The notes: a model not told the origin generated them from the sequence alone. 64,000 nucleotides of DNA from Streptomyces sp. NBC_00443 (GCF_036014175.1 NZ_CP107917.1:5208001-5272000); one strand, 5' to 3'; numbered from the stretch's first letter, positions 24,572 through 32,984 are shown. A program made the numbers and translations.

Positions 24572-24984
24572 GACCGCTCCAGGACCCACTGCGGAAGGCC
24601 GGCCCCGCTGAAGACGGCCTGGACCTTGGCGCCGATGCGGATCCGGTCCGGGGGGAAAGAGTCGAGAGGGGCGCCGGATTCCGTGACGAGGTTGCCGACC
24701 AGGCGGATGCGGGGCACGTCGGCGAGTTCGACGACCACGACGTTGTACGGCGCCTGCTCCGCGTAGTCCGGCAGGAGAGGCGGATGGGGGACGACGTACG
24801 ACCAGATCCGGCCGTGCCCGCCGACCTGCCGCCACTCGCTCGCGAAGGACTGGCAGTGCGGGCAGCAGGGGCGGGGCGGGAAGCGGAGTTCGCCGCAGTC
24901 GGGGCAGGCCTGGATGCGCAGCTCGCCCTGGGCGGCGTACTGCCAGAAGGGGGCGCCGTCGGGGTCGGTGACGGGGGAGAGCAT
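24568..24984 (-). CDS. Zn-ribbon OB-fold (DUF35) protein
   Basis: A 138-residue DUF35 protein with a perfect zinc ribbon CPDC...CPHC (residues about 28-45), preceded by the helix APFWQYAAQGELRIQ and followed by the OB-fold (GRIWSYVVPHPPLLPDYAEQAPYNVVVVELAD). It lies 7 bp after the thiolase gene and overlaps the hydratase gene by four bases. In steroid degraders such thiolase/DUF35 pairs form a single enzyme that cleaves a beta-hydroxy-acyl-CoA by retro-aldol reaction, or acetylates. A similar complex is inferred here. Confidence 0.88.
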   Translation of the reverse strand: MLSPVTDPDGAPFWQYAAQGELRIQACPDCGELRFPPRPCCPHCQSFASEWRQVGGHGRIWSYVVPHPPLLPDYAEQAPYNVVVVELADVPRIRLVGNLVTESGAPLDSFPPDRIRIGAKVQAVFSGAGLPQWVLERS

Positions 24985-24991
24985 CCTTCGA

Positions 24992-26149
24992 TCAACTCCT
25001 CAGGAGCAGCGCGGAGGTGGGGACGCCTTCGCCGGCGGTGACGAGACAGGTGGCGGCGTCGGGGACCTGCGCGGTGCTGGTGCCGCGCAGCTGCTTGACG
25101 CCTTCGTTGATGAGGTTGAAGCCGTGGACGTAGGCCTCGCTGAGCCCGCCGCCCCCAGTGTTGAGAGGCAGCAGCCCGCCGATCTCCAGGGCGCCCCCTT
25201 CCGTGAACGCCCCGCCCTCGCCCCGCCCGCAGAAGCCGTACCCCTCCAGCGAGAGCGGTATGAGAGCGGTGAACGCGTCGTAGATCTGGGCGACGTCCAC
25301 ATCCTGTGGAGTGAAGTCGGAGTGCTTCCACAGGTGCCGGGCGGCGGTCCACGCGGGTCCGGTGAGCGGGTCGTCGTTCCAGTAGTTGACCATGCCGTGG
25401 TGCTGGGCGGGCAGCCCCTGGGCGGCCGAGTGGACGTAGACGGGCTTGTGCCGGCAGTCCCGGGCACGCTCCCGGCTGACGATCACGCACGCCAGGGCCC
25501 CGTCCGTCTCCAGGCAGTTGTCGAAGAGGCAGAGGGGCTCGCTGATCCACCGGGAGGTCATGTACATCTCGCGGGTCAGGGGCCGTTCGTACATCACCGC
25601 GGCGGGGTTCTGGTTGGCCCGGTTCCGGCAGGCGAGGGCGACGTTGAAGAGGTGATCACGCGTCGCGCCGTACTCGTGCATGTAGCGGCGGGCGAGCATG
25701 GCGATCTCGTCGACGGGGCGCAGGAGGCCGTACGGCCGGGTCCACTGGGCCGGCGTGGGCAGTTGGGCGGTGGTGTTGCGCCAGGGCCGGGGCCCGCTGC
25801 CCCGCTTCCTGGACCGCCAGGCGACCCCGACCGTGGCCTGCCCGGCCGCGATGGCGGCGGCGAGATGCGCGACGGTGGCACACGAACCGCCGCCCCCGTA
25901 CCCCACCTTGCTGAAGAAGGTGAGGTCCCCGAAGCCGACGGCCTTCGCCAGCTCGACCTCGTCGGTCTCCTCCATGGTGTAGCTGGCGAGCGCGTCGACC
26001 TCGCCCGGCGCTATTCCGGCGTCGTCCAGGGCGGCCACCACGGCACGGCAGGCGAGGGTTCTCTCGTCCTCGCCGAGCCGCTTGGCGAAGGGCGTCTGTC
26101 CGATGCCGACGATCGCGGTGGCGTCCTTGAGTCCGTTGACTCCGGTCAT
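24992..26149 (-). CDS. thiolase / lipid-transfer family protein
   Basis: A 385-residue thiolase-superfamily protein. The N-terminal ATAIVGIGQTPFAKR strand is standard. The nucleophile region reads YGGGGSCATVAHLAAAIAAG, so a cysteine is present here, unlike in the paralogue at 14809. C-terminal VAQIYDAFTALIPLSLEGYGFCGRGEGG and LNTGGGGLSEAYVHGFNLI complete the fold. With the next gene (DUF35) it should form a heteromeric CoA-dependent thiolase or aldolase. It is first in a three-gene operon and divergent from the FadD3-like ligase gene, with two operator copies in between. Confidence 0.85.
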   Translation of the reverse strand: MTGVNGLKDATAIVGIGQTPFAKRLGEDERTLACRAVVAALDDAGIAPGEVDALASYTMEETDEVELAKAVGFGDLTFFSKVGYGGGGSCATVAHLAAAIAAGQATVGVAWRSRKRGSGPRPWRNTTAQLPTPAQWTRPYGLLRPVDEIAMLARRYMHEYGATRDHLFNVALACRNRANQNPAAVMYERPLTREMYMTSRWISEPLCLFDNCLETDGALACVIVSRERARDCRHKPVYVHSAAQGLPAQHHGMVNYWNDDPLTGPAWTAARHLWKHSDFTPQDVDVAQIYDAFTALIPLSLEGYGFCGRGEGGAFTEGGALEIGGLLPLNTGGGGLSEAYVHGFNLINEGVKQLRGTSTAQVPDAATCLVTAGEGVPTSALLLRS

Positions 26150-26181
26150 GCTGCGAGCACCTCCGCATGCTGAAGCGGCTG

Positions 26182-26196
26182 CTGACAGGGCGTCAG
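26182..26196. promoter_or_regulatory. 15-bp operator, site 1 (CTGACAGGGCGTCAG)
   Basis: First of two copies between the divergent thiolase operon (start 26149) and the CoA ligase gene (start 26245). CTGAC and GTCAG half-sites are intact. Confidence 0.7.
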
Positions 26197-26208
26197 GCTA
26201 CAGCTAAT

Positions 26209-26223
26209 CTGACGGAGAGTCAG
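26209..26223. promoter_or_regulatory. 15-bp operator, site 2 (CTGACGGAGAGTCAG)
   Basis: Second copy, 27 bp (centre to centre) from site 1. It ends 21 bp before the proposed ligase start, which argues that the in-frame sequence upstream of 26245 is regulatory rather than coding. Confidence 0.72.
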
Positions 26224-26244
26224 CTACTGGGTCTGGAGGCCGTG

Positions 26245-27846
26245 GTGCGCGGTGACTTGGAGTGGGCCAGCATCCCGGAACTCGTCCGGTCCGCGGCCGA
26301 GCGGTACGCGGACGTCGAGGCCGTGGTCGAGGGCCGCACGCGGATCTCGTACGCCGAACTGGGCGCCCGCGTCGAGCGTTCGGCGGCGGCCTGCCTGGCG
26401 AACGGCGTCTCGCCCGGCGACCGGGTCGCCATCTGGGCCCCCAACACGCTCGACTGGATCGTGTCGGCGCTGGGCGCGGTGTCGGCCGGGGCGGTGCTGG
26501 TGCCGCTGAACACCCGCTTCAAGGGCACCGAGGCGGCCGATGTGCTGCGGAGGAGCGGGGCGCGGCTGCTGTTCGTGACGGGCACGTTCCTGGGGACGTC
26601 GTATGTGGCGTCGCTGCGCAGGGCCGTCGCGGAGGGGCCGGGGCTGCCCGAGCTGCGGCAGGTGGTCGTGCTGTCGGACGACGCCCCGGCGGACTTCCGT
26701 ACCTGGAAGGACTTCCTGGCGAGCGGGGACGGGGTGAGCGCCGTGGACGTACGCGCTCGGGCCGAGGCCGTGGACGGCTCCTGCCCCTCGGACATCGTCT
26801 TCACGTCCGGCACGACGGGCCGCCCGAAGGGCGCGGTGATCACCCACGCCCAGACCCTGCGCGCCTACGAGGTGTGGAGCGACCTGGCGGGACTGCGGCA
26901 GGGCGACCGCTACCTCATCGTGAACCCCTTCTTCCACACCTTCGGCTACAAGGCCGGGGTGATCGCCTGTCTGATGCGGGGCGCGACGATGATTCCCCAG
27001 CCCGTCTTCAACGTCGGCACGGCCCTGGCGAACATCGCGGCGGAACGGGTGTCGGTCCTGCCGGGCCCGCCCACCCTGCACCAGTCCCTCCTGGACCATC
27101 CGGCCCGCGATGCCCACGACCTCTCGGCGCTGCGGCTCGTGGTGACGGGCGCGGCGGTCGTACCCCTGCAACTGGTGGAGCGCCTGCGCGGGGAACTCGG
27201 CGTCGAGACCGTCCTCACGGCATACGGCCTCTCCGAGGCCAGCGGCATCGTGACGATGTGCCGGCGCGGCGACGACCCGATGGTGATCGCGTCCACGTCG
27301 GGCCGCGCGATCCAGGGCACCGAGGTGCGGGTGGCCGGCCCGACGGGAGAACCGGCGCCCGCCGGCACCCCCGGCGAGGTCCTGGTCCGTGGCTTCAACG
27401 TGATGCGCGGCTACTACGAGGACGAGGCGGCCACCGCGGAAGTGCTGACGGAGGACGGCTGGCTGCGCACCGGGGACGTGGGCGTGCTGGACGAGGCGGG
27501 CAACCTGCACATCACCGACCGCATCAAGGACATGTACATCGTCGGCGGCTTCAACGCCTACCCGGCAGAGATAGAGCGGCTCCTGGGCCTGCATCCAGGC
27601 GTCGCGGACGTGGCGGTGATCGGCGTCCCCGACGCGCGGCTGGGGGAGGTCGGGAAGGCGTACGTGGTGCGGCGGCCCGGGGCGGTGCTCACCGGGGACG
27701 ACCTGATCGCCTGGGCGCGGCGGGAGATGGCGAACTACAAGGTGCCGCGGGAGGTGGAGTTCCTGGGGGAGCTGCCGCGGAACGCGAGCGGCAAAGTGGT
27801 GAAGGGGGAGTTGCGGGGCGGGGCGGCGCAGCGCCGCTCGGGCTAG
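26245..27846 (+). CDS. FadD3-like acyl-CoA synthetase (AMP-forming)
   Basis: A 533-residue adenylate-forming ligase. It carries the P-loop SDIVFTSGTTGRPKGAVITH (about residues 170-190) and YGLSEASGI. The hinge region is GWLRTGDVGVLDEAGNLHITDRIKDMYIVGGFNAYPAEIE, and the terminal lysine segment is LPRNASGKVVK. It resembles FadD3, the ligase that activates the steroid C/D-ring acid HIP, though a related cyclic or branched acid is equally possible. The start at GTG 26245 is chosen because GGAGG lies five bases upstream and the operator overlaps the extended frame. It faces the thiolase operon. Confidence 0.82.
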   Translation: MRGDLEWASIPELVRSAAERYADVEAVVEGRTRISYAELGARVERSAAACLANGVSPGDRVAIWAPNTLDWIVSALGAVSAGAVLVPLNTRFKGTEAADVLRRSGARLLFVTGTFLGTSYVASLRRAVAEGPGLPELRQVVVLSDDAPADFRTWKDFLASGDGVSAVDVRARAEAVDGSCPSDIVFTSGTTGRPKGAVITHAQTLRAYEVWSDLAGLRQGDRYLIVNPFFHTFGYKAGVIACLMRGATMIPQPVFNVGTALANIAAERVSVLPGPPTLHQSLLDHPARDAHDLSALRLVVTGAAVVPLQLVERLRGELGVETVLTAYGLSEASGIVTMCRRGDDPMVIASTSGRAIQGTEVRVAGPTGEPAPAGTPGEVLVRGFNVMRGYYEDEAATAEVLTEDGWLRTGDVGVLDEAGNLHITDRIKDMYIVGGFNAYPAEIERLLGLHPGVADVAVIGVPDARLGEVGKAYVVRRPGAVLTGDDLIAWARREMANYKVPREVEFLGELPRNASGKVVKGELRGGAAQRRSG

Positions 27847-27868
27847 GACCCCGCGGGGCGGCCGTCCC

Positions 27869-29236
27869 TCAGGTCGCCGCACCGACGCGCTGGGGCCCGT
27901 GCCGGGGCCGCTTCACCTGCGCCGGGACCGCGGTCGTGGGCCGGTCGGACCCGCGGCGCCACCCGGCCGGCGCCTCGGCCATGACGACGGCGAGCACGCA
28001 CCACATGAGGACATCGATCCGGTCCAGGTTGGCCGGGTGGTCCATCATGCTCGCCAGGAAGAACCCGGTCAGCGAGGCCAGCCCGACCGTCCCGATGACC
28101 GACTTGGCGAGGGCGGCGCGGGCCGCGCAGGACACGGCGACGACGGCCACCGCGGTCATGGCGAGGAGCCCGAGAGGCCCCGTCTCCACCAGCCAGTTGA
28201 GCCAGAGGTTGTGCGCGTGGACGAAGACCCGCTCGCCCGGCGCGGTGGCGGATATGACGGCACCGGAGCGCCCGAGTCCGACGCCGAGGGGGTTGTCGGC
28301 GGCGATCCGCAGGGCGGCTTCCCACGCCTGTCCCCGCACACCCAGCGCGTTCCCGGCCCGGGACACGGCCCAGATGACACCGGCCGCCGCGAGCAGGGCC
28401 ACGGCACCCAGGGCGGCGAACAGCCGGCGCTGCGCCCGGTCGGCGAGCCGGGGCGCCAGCCAGTAGGCGCCGCCGAGCACGAGAAGCCCGGCGGCAGCGG
28501 CGACGTACCCGGCACGCGAGAAGGTGGTCAGCAGGGCCCCGTATCCGGTGACGACCAGCACCACGATCGCCGTACGGGCCGTCCGCTCGTCCACGCACAC
28601 GGCGGCGAGCAGCGCAAACGGCAGGAGCAGCACCAGGAAGGCGGCCAGCAGGTTCGGGTTGGAGAAGGTCCCGGTGGCCCGGATGAGGATGCCGTCGCCG
28701 CCCGCGTCACAGGCCACGTCGGTGAGCAGCCCCGTCCGGCAGAAGCCGGTCGGTGTCTCGTTGGTCACCTGGGAGAAGGCAGTGGTGGAGGCCGCCGTGA
28801 CGCCGGCCAGCGCGAGGATCCCGATCGCCCGCCACGACTCGGTCTGCGTCCGGCGCACTCCGACGACCAGGTAGTAGCAGCACACGACGGTCAGCAGGCC
28901 GCGCAGCGGCGCCGTGGCGTGCCCGCCGTGGTACGTCGCCGCCCCCGCGGCCACGACCAACAGGCCGATCGGCACGTCCAGTCGCGTCCGGAAGTCCCGC
29001 AGCCGGGCCCGCGCCCGTCCCCGCACGGGAACGACGAGGGCGATCAGGCCGGCCAGCAGGGCGAGCCGCGTCGGAGTGACGATCCCGACGACCGACTCGA
29101 CGGGGTCGTCGGGAAAGAAGTCGGTGCCCGAGTCGAGCAGCACGACAGCCACCGCGCCCAGCGGCACGAACTGAACGAACCTGACGATCGCCGACGGCCG
29201 CCCGGGACCGGCCGGCACGCTCTGGTCGGATGCCAT
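27869..29236 (-). CDS. O-antigen ligase / polymerase-like membrane protein
   Basis: A 455-residue polytopic membrane protein with about 11-12 hydrophobic segments. The large periplasmic-type loop and the motif VFVHAHNLWLNWLVETGPLGLL (about residues 355-377) are diagnostic of the Wzy/WaaL O-antigen ligase domain. In a Gram-positive it would join or polymerise cell-wall or exopolysaccharide units. An upstream extension of the frame is possible, but the ATG at 29236 (MASDQS) is the first good methionine, without a clear ribosome site. It converges on the ligase gene with only 22 bp between stops. Confidence 0.8.
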   Translation of the reverse strand: MASDQSVPAGPGRPSAIVRFVQFVPLGAVAVVLLDSGTDFFPDDPVESVVGIVTPTRLALLAGLIALVVPVRGRARARLRDFRTRLDVPIGLLVVAAGAATYHGGHATAPLRGLLTVVCCYYLVVGVRRTQTESWRAIGILALAGVTAASTTAFSQVTNETPTGFCRTGLLTDVACDAGGDGILIRATGTFSNPNLLAAFLVLLLPFALLAAVCVDERTARTAIVVLVVTGYGALLTTFSRAGYVAAAAGLLVLGGAYWLAPRLADRAQRRLFAALGAVALLAAAGVIWAVSRAGNALGVRGQAWEAALRIAADNPLGVGLGRSGAVISATAPGERVFVHAHNLWLNWLVETGPLGLLAMTAVAVVAVSCAARAALAKSVIGTVGLASLTGFFLASMMDHPANLDRIDVLMWCVLAVVMAEAPAGWRRGSDRPTTAVPAQVKRPRHGPQRVGAAT

Positions 29237-29392
29237 GGCACCCGAGCGTGGCGGCCGGGTGCGACGGTTGGGTGTCGGGAGGGGGAACGGGGCACAGAGC
29301 CTTGGCGGACGCCGGTCCCGCTTCTGGCTCGGGCGGGGGCGATTGGCAGAGGAGCCCCCATCGAACATCCCGCCAGAGCGCGTAGTTGGGCC

Positions 29393-30412
29393 TCACGCTG
29401 ACACAGATCCGCCAATCAACCCTGGCGGGTCGCACGGACCCGCCCCGAAGCGGCCTGCCCCGGCATTCAGCGCGGCACGGATCTCGCGGATCATCTGTAG
29501 AGGCCGATGGAAGACGTCCTCGGCGGTATAGCGCAGTAGGCTCCGCACCTCCGGACTCTGGGCGAGCTGGTTGAAGCGGGCCACGTCACGGCGATGGGCG
29601 TCACGGGTGCCGTGATAGGCGTAGCCCTCGATCTCGATCGCCAGTCCCTCGGCCCGGAAGAGAAAGTCGAGATAGCGGCGACGGCCGTCGGGGGTACGCA
29701 CCTCGGCCTGAGTTTCGGGACGGAGGCCGGCGTCGTGCATGTGCAGGCGGGCGATCGTCTCCGCGGGTGAGCCGGAGCGGGGGTCGAGCAACACCAGCCA
29801 CTCCTGGGCCCTGCCGGCACCGAGAAGCGGGGCCTCCAAGGCCACGGCAAGGGAAGCCGGCGCGATGAGCGGGGCGCGGCGTGCGCCGCCGACCCTGCGG
29901 TAGGTGAGTGCGGACTCCACAGCAACGAGCGCGTTGTCCCTCGGGCCGGCTCGGAGGAGGTCGGCGAGGGTGCGAGGGACCTCGGTGACGCGCAGGCCGG
30001 ACCGCTCGACGACCTCGACCTGCGGGAGGGGGATGCGGTGGACCCGTACCCCGGCGAAGCCCTGCCGGGCGCTGAGCCCGGGGTCGGTGAATTCCAGAGG
30101 GCATGGACGCCGTGGATCCTCGGCCGGCCCACCGCGGCCCGGCCTCCCGCCGTCCAGTGTCTCGATCTGCCAAAGGCGAGCAGCCGAGCCATGGCTCACG
30201 ACGAGCTGCCGCCTGACCAGCTGGGCCGCCTTCAGCCGTACGACGAGGTCGACTTCCCTCCCCGGTTCTGCCCATGCGCCGCCCTGAACGCGGGCCCACC
30301 CCTCCGAGCGGAGCCGCCGGAAGAGGGACGCCCGAGGCCAGCCGGCTTCCAGCGCCCGCGAGGTCAACAACACACCGCCGTCGACGAGCGCCCTCAAGTC
30401 CTTGCGTTCCAC
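29393..30412 (-). CDS. DUF559-type (VSR-like nuclease fold) protein with N-terminal winged helix
   Basis: A 339-residue protein. The first 60 residues (ALVDGGVLLTSRALEAGWPRASLFRRLRSEGWARV) resemble the winged-helix domain of AbiEi-type antitoxin proteins. The C-terminal part (about 240-310: RRYLDFLFRAEGLAIEIEGYAYHGTRDAHRRDVARFNQL) matches the restriction-nuclease-like DUF559 fold, with D-x-x-x-x-x-x-x-E-x-E type spacing. Such proteins are common in Actinobacteria and their role is not established. It carries no operator. Defence against foreign DNA is only a guess. Confidence 0.65.
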   Translation of the reverse strand: MERKDLRALVDGGVLLTSRALEAGWPRASLFRRLRSEGWARVQGGAWAEPGREVDLVVRLKAAQLVRRQLVVSHGSAARLWQIETLDGGRPGRGGPAEDPRRPCPLEFTDPGLSARQGFAGVRVHRIPLPQVEVVERSGLRVTEVPRTLADLLRAGPRDNALVAVESALTYRRVGGARRAPLIAPASLAVALEAPLLGAGRAQEWLVLLDPRSGSPAETIARLHMHDAGLRPETQAEVRTPDGRRRYLDFLFRAEGLAIEIEGYAYHGTRDAHRRDVARFNQLAQSPEVRSLLRYTAEDVFHRPLQMIREIRAALNAGAGRFGAGPCDPPGLIGGSVSA

Positions 30413-30585
30413 GCCCCCACTGTCCCGAAGGCAGTACCGCTCCCGCCCAGCCCTGTGGATAACTCGGCGGCGAGGCCCTGAGGAACCGGAGATGAGCCGG
30501 AGATAGGCAGTTTTGTTCCACCCCAGCCGGCGAATCCTGGGCCATCACGTGACGCACGTGGCACGGGCCTGCCATTCACACCGCG

Positions 30586-30792
30586 TCAGCGCTTGATCTC
30601 CGTGACGAAGGCCGTCCAGGCGGAGAGGGGGAACACGAGCGCGGGGCCCTCGTCCTCGGCCGTCTTGGAGTCGCGGACGGGGACGATGCCGGGGAGGCCC
30701 TCGGCGATCTCGACGCAGTTTCCGCCGTCCCCGTTGCTGTAACTGCTCTTCCTCCAGCGCACAGTGCTCAAGTCAAAGGCGGTGTTTGCCAT
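30586..30792 (-). CDS. DUF397 small protein (WhiJ-associated)
   Basis: A 68-residue DUF397 protein with the hallmark WRKSSYSNGDGGNCVEIAEG and VPVRDSKTAE segments. These proteins pair with DUF5753-type XRE regulators (WhiJ family) in Streptomyces and are thought to modulate them. Here the gene overlaps the end of the XRE gene by 20 bp on the same strand, so translation is coupled. Confidence 0.9.
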   Translation of the reverse strand: MANTAFDLSTVRWRKSSYSNGDGGNCVEIAEGLPGIVPVRDSKTAEDEGPALVFPLSAWTAFVTEIKR

Positions 30793-31627
30793 TTCGGTAG
30801 TCCCCAGCCGCTTCCTCGATCATGGCGAGGGACGCCTCCGGCGGCAGAGCGGCGGCCCTGAGCCGATCGTACGACTTGCGGTACTGCTTCACGAGGGCCG
30901 GATCGTCGATGGTGTCACCGCTGTAAGCGGCCTCCGTGTAGACGAGGGGTGGGGCGTCGGGGAACGTCATGACCGTAACGGCGCCCAGCATCAGAGGATG
31001 CGCCCCGCAGTTCCACGGAAGGACCTGTGGAGTGATCCGTCGCCGACGCGCCAACTCCGCGATCTGGTCGAGCTGCTCGGCCATATCCGCCGGCGGAAGG
31101 ATCGGCAGCCGCAGCAGCGACTCGTGCAGGATCGCCCAGTACTCGGGCGTCGCGTGGTCCTCGTCGAAGAGGTGGGCCCGCTCGAGACGGGCGTTCACCT
31201 TCGCGTCCGTCTTCTCCTGCGCTTCGAGAGGGTGTGTCGCTCGTACGACCGCGTGGGCGTAGGCCTTGGTCTGAAGCAGGCCGGGGATGAGGGTCGGGCA
31301 CCACTCCTCGATGGCCTCGGCGTGTTTCTCGGCCTCCAGCACCTTCTCGAAGTACGAGGCGTGTCCCTTCCTTCGGGCCTTGCGCACGTCCTCGCAGCGG
31401 CGTTCGAAGAAGCCGTCGGTCTGCAGCACCTGGTCCACGTGCTCGGCCAGATCGCGGGGCATCCGGCGCTCGCCCCGTTCGATCTCACTCAGGTGACTCT
31501 GGCCGTAGAAGCTGCCCTCGACCAACCGCTGAAGTGTGAGCCCTGCTTCCTCCCGCTTCCACCGCAACTCCTTGCCGTAGAAGCACGGGACGCTTTCCGA
31601 GCCGTCGATGTCCTTGCGCCGCACCAT
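30773..31627 (-). CDS. XRE family regulator with DUF5753 domain (WhiJ-like)
   Basis: A 284-residue regulator. An N-terminal helix-turn-helix (YGKELRWKREEAGLTLQRLVEGSFYGQSHLSEIERGERRMPRDLAEHVDQVL, about 17-68) is followed by the DUF5753 domain with WCPTLIPGLLQTKAYAHAV (about 105-125). WhiJ-type proteins repress development genes in Streptomyces and act with a DUF397 partner. The ATG at 31627 (MVRRKD) gives a normal family N-terminus, and the open frame upstream is less likely coding. It is divergent from an RsbW-like ATPase gene. Confidence 0.88.
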   Translation of the reverse strand: MVRRKDIDGSESVPCFYGKELRWKREEAGLTLQRLVEGSFYGQSHLSEIERGERRMPRDLAEHVDQVLQTDGFFERRCEDVRKARRKGHASYFEKVLEAEKHAEAIEEWCPTLIPGLLQTKAYAHAVVRATHPLEAQEKTDAKVNARLERAHLFDEDHATPEYWAILHESLLRLPILPPADMAEQLDQIAELARRRRITPQVLPWNCGAHPLMLGAVTVMTFPDAPPLVYTEAAYSGDTIDDPALVKQYRKSYDRLRAAALPPEASLAMIEEAAGDYRNGKHRL

Positions 31628-31764
31628 GATCTGCCGCCACCCACTCCACAACTGCCGTGCCTTGTTCCACAGTTCACGCCCGGGAACCTGAACCTCTTTC
31701 ACGGTACGTCGCGTCGCGTCACTGTGTGAGTGAATCGTCACAGAGTGCACAGGAAGGTACGTGC

Positions 31765-32367
31765 ATGAGGCCACGTCAGAATCCCCCCACCGCCTACGAC
31801 ATCACCCTATGCATCGAGGAACTGCGCGACGCCCTCGCCGCCCACGACATCACCCTCCCGTCCCTCCGTGTGGACCTGCCGACCTTCGCGGGCGCGTACC
31901 GCGCTCCGGTCGGCCTGATCGCGCTCGGCAACTGCAACACGGAAACCGCACGGCAGCTGGCCGCGGCGCTGCGCAAGGCGGCCGGCCGGCCGGTGAACCA
32001 TGCGGGCCTGGAGGTCGATCTGCTCGCGTTGTCCAAGGCGGCGCCCGAGTTGCGGCGTGCCGTGCGGGAGCGGTTTGGGGACAGCGGCGGGGAGGTGCAG
32101 CTGTGTGTGACCGAGCTGGTGGCGAATGTCGTCCGCCATGTGGGGGAGGGCACCCCTGTCTCCGTGCGCGTGGCTCGCGCGGGCGCTTGCATCCGGGTGG
32201 AGGTCGCCGACCCTGACCCGTGCGCTTTGCCCGTTCTGCTGTACGCCGAGGGGGATGACGAGTCCGGCCGGGGGCTGGCGTTGCTGGACGCTGTGGCGTT
32301 GCGGTGGGGTGTGGTGCAGGGGGAGTCGGGCAAGACGGTGTGGTGCGAGGTGGGTGGTGAGGGGTGA
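31765..32367 (+). CDS. RsbW-like ATP-binding protein (HATPase_c_2)
   Basis: A 200-residue protein. The C-terminal half has the GHKL kinase N-box VQLCVTELVANVVRHVGEG, the G1-like VEVADPDPCALP and the GRGLALLDAVALRWGV G2 segment, as in anti-sigma factor kinases. The N-terminal 65 residues are an extension with no recognised domain. In WhiJ cassettes such ATPases stand next to the XRE and DUF397 genes. A partner-switching role is inferred. AGGAAGG precedes the ATG at 31765. A strong terminator follows. Confidence 0.82.
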   Translation: MRPRQNPPTAYDITLCIEELRDALAAHDITLPSLRVDLPTFAGAYRAPVGLIALGNCNTETARQLAAALRKAAGRPVNHAGLEVDLLALSKAAPELRRAVRERFGDSGGEVQLCVTELVANVVRHVGEGTPVSVRVARAGACIRVEVADPDPCALPVLLYAEGDDESGRGLALLDAVALRWGVVQGESGKTVWCEVGGEG

Positions 32368-32381
32368 GACGACACGGCGAT

Positions 32382-32403
32382 GGGCCGAGCTCGGGCTCGG
32401 CCC
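32382..32403 (+). terminator. hairpin terminator
   Basis: GGGCCGAGC and GCTCGGCCC form a perfect 9-bp stem with a TCGG tetraloop, 15 bp after the ATPase stop. The remaining 200 bp up to afsS contain a GTTCGA-GTGGA-TCGAAC dyad near 32492 but no gene that I can support. Confidence 0.78.
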
Positions 32404-32605
32404 CATCGGTGAGGAGTCGCTTTACGGTATGGCGTTGTTCAGCGGAGCCACGGCGGTGTCAGGTGACGCGAGCGTCAGATGGGGCGAATGTTCGAGTGGA
32501 TCGAACGGCTCCCGCCATGGGTTGGCCTGCACCTGCCCCTTGACGCACCTCGGCCGCAGCGGCTCCCCTCCGCGCCGCCGCGGCCGATCCCCGTGGGAGG
32601 AGGCT

Positions 32606-32782
32606 TCAGCTGGTCGGCTCGCCGGTGGCGTGCGAGTTGTCGGTGGTGGCGTCGCCGGTGCCCTTGTCGGCGGCGAGGGTGCTGTTCAGCGGCTCGCTGG
32701 TGGCGTGGCTGTTCAGCGTGGTCACCTCGGTGGCCTCGGTGTTCGGCGCCTCTGCCTCAGTCTTCTTCTTCTCGTTGCTCAT
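32606..32782 (-). CDS. afsS: AfsS-like small activator (sigma-like protein)
   Basis: A 58-residue hydrophilic protein (MSNEKKKTEAEAPNTEATEV...) with two copies of NSHAT-[SG]-EP. AfsS in S. coelicolor is a 63-residue repeat-containing protein encoded directly downstream of afsR and is often annotated as sigma-like. It raises antibiotic production when AfsR activates it. Position (203 bp after afsR, same strand), size and repeats fit. AGGGGAG lies at good spacing before the ATG. The gene is too short and too biased in composition for fold-based identification, so the call rests mainly on context. Confidence 0.75.
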   Translation of the reverse strand: MSNEKKKTEAEAPNTEATEVTTLNSHATSEPLNSTLAADKGTGDATTDNSHATGEPTS

Positions 32783-32948
32783 GACTGGCTCCCCTGAATG
32801 TTCTTGGTGCGGTGAGTGGTGAGACCGGCCGGCAACTCCCCCGAGGGCTGCCGGCCGGTCACCTTCGGGCCGCAACACCATAAGGTGCGACCACCGGTCG
32901 TCCCGTCTGCCCCCCGACGCGACGGATCGACACGACGAGAGTGCCGTG

Positions 32949-32970
32949 GGGCGATAAACGAACGATGAAC
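32949..32970 (-). promoter_or_regulatory. candidate AfsR/PhoP box in the afsS promoter
   Basis: Read on the minus strand, two 11-base direct repeat units stand side by side: GTTCATC-gttc and GTTTATC-gccc. This matches the PhoP-box layout (7 conserved of 11). In S. coelicolor, AfsR and PhoP compete for such a site upstream of afsS. It lies just after the afsR stop codon. I could not assign a -10 box with confidence. Confidence 0.6.
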
Positions 32971-32984
32971 GTGTACGTACGCTG

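Noticed and set aside
26167..26244. Earlier ATG start for the FadD3-like ligase
   Set aside because: It would place both operators inside the coding sequence, and a GGAGG with GTG at 26245 fits better.
32464..32477. TGACGCGAGCGTCA dyad downstream of the RsbW-like ATPase gene, similar to the regulon operator
   Set aside because: The half-site spacing is one base longer than in all eleven accepted copies, the outer C is missing, and it is not placed before a catabolic gene.
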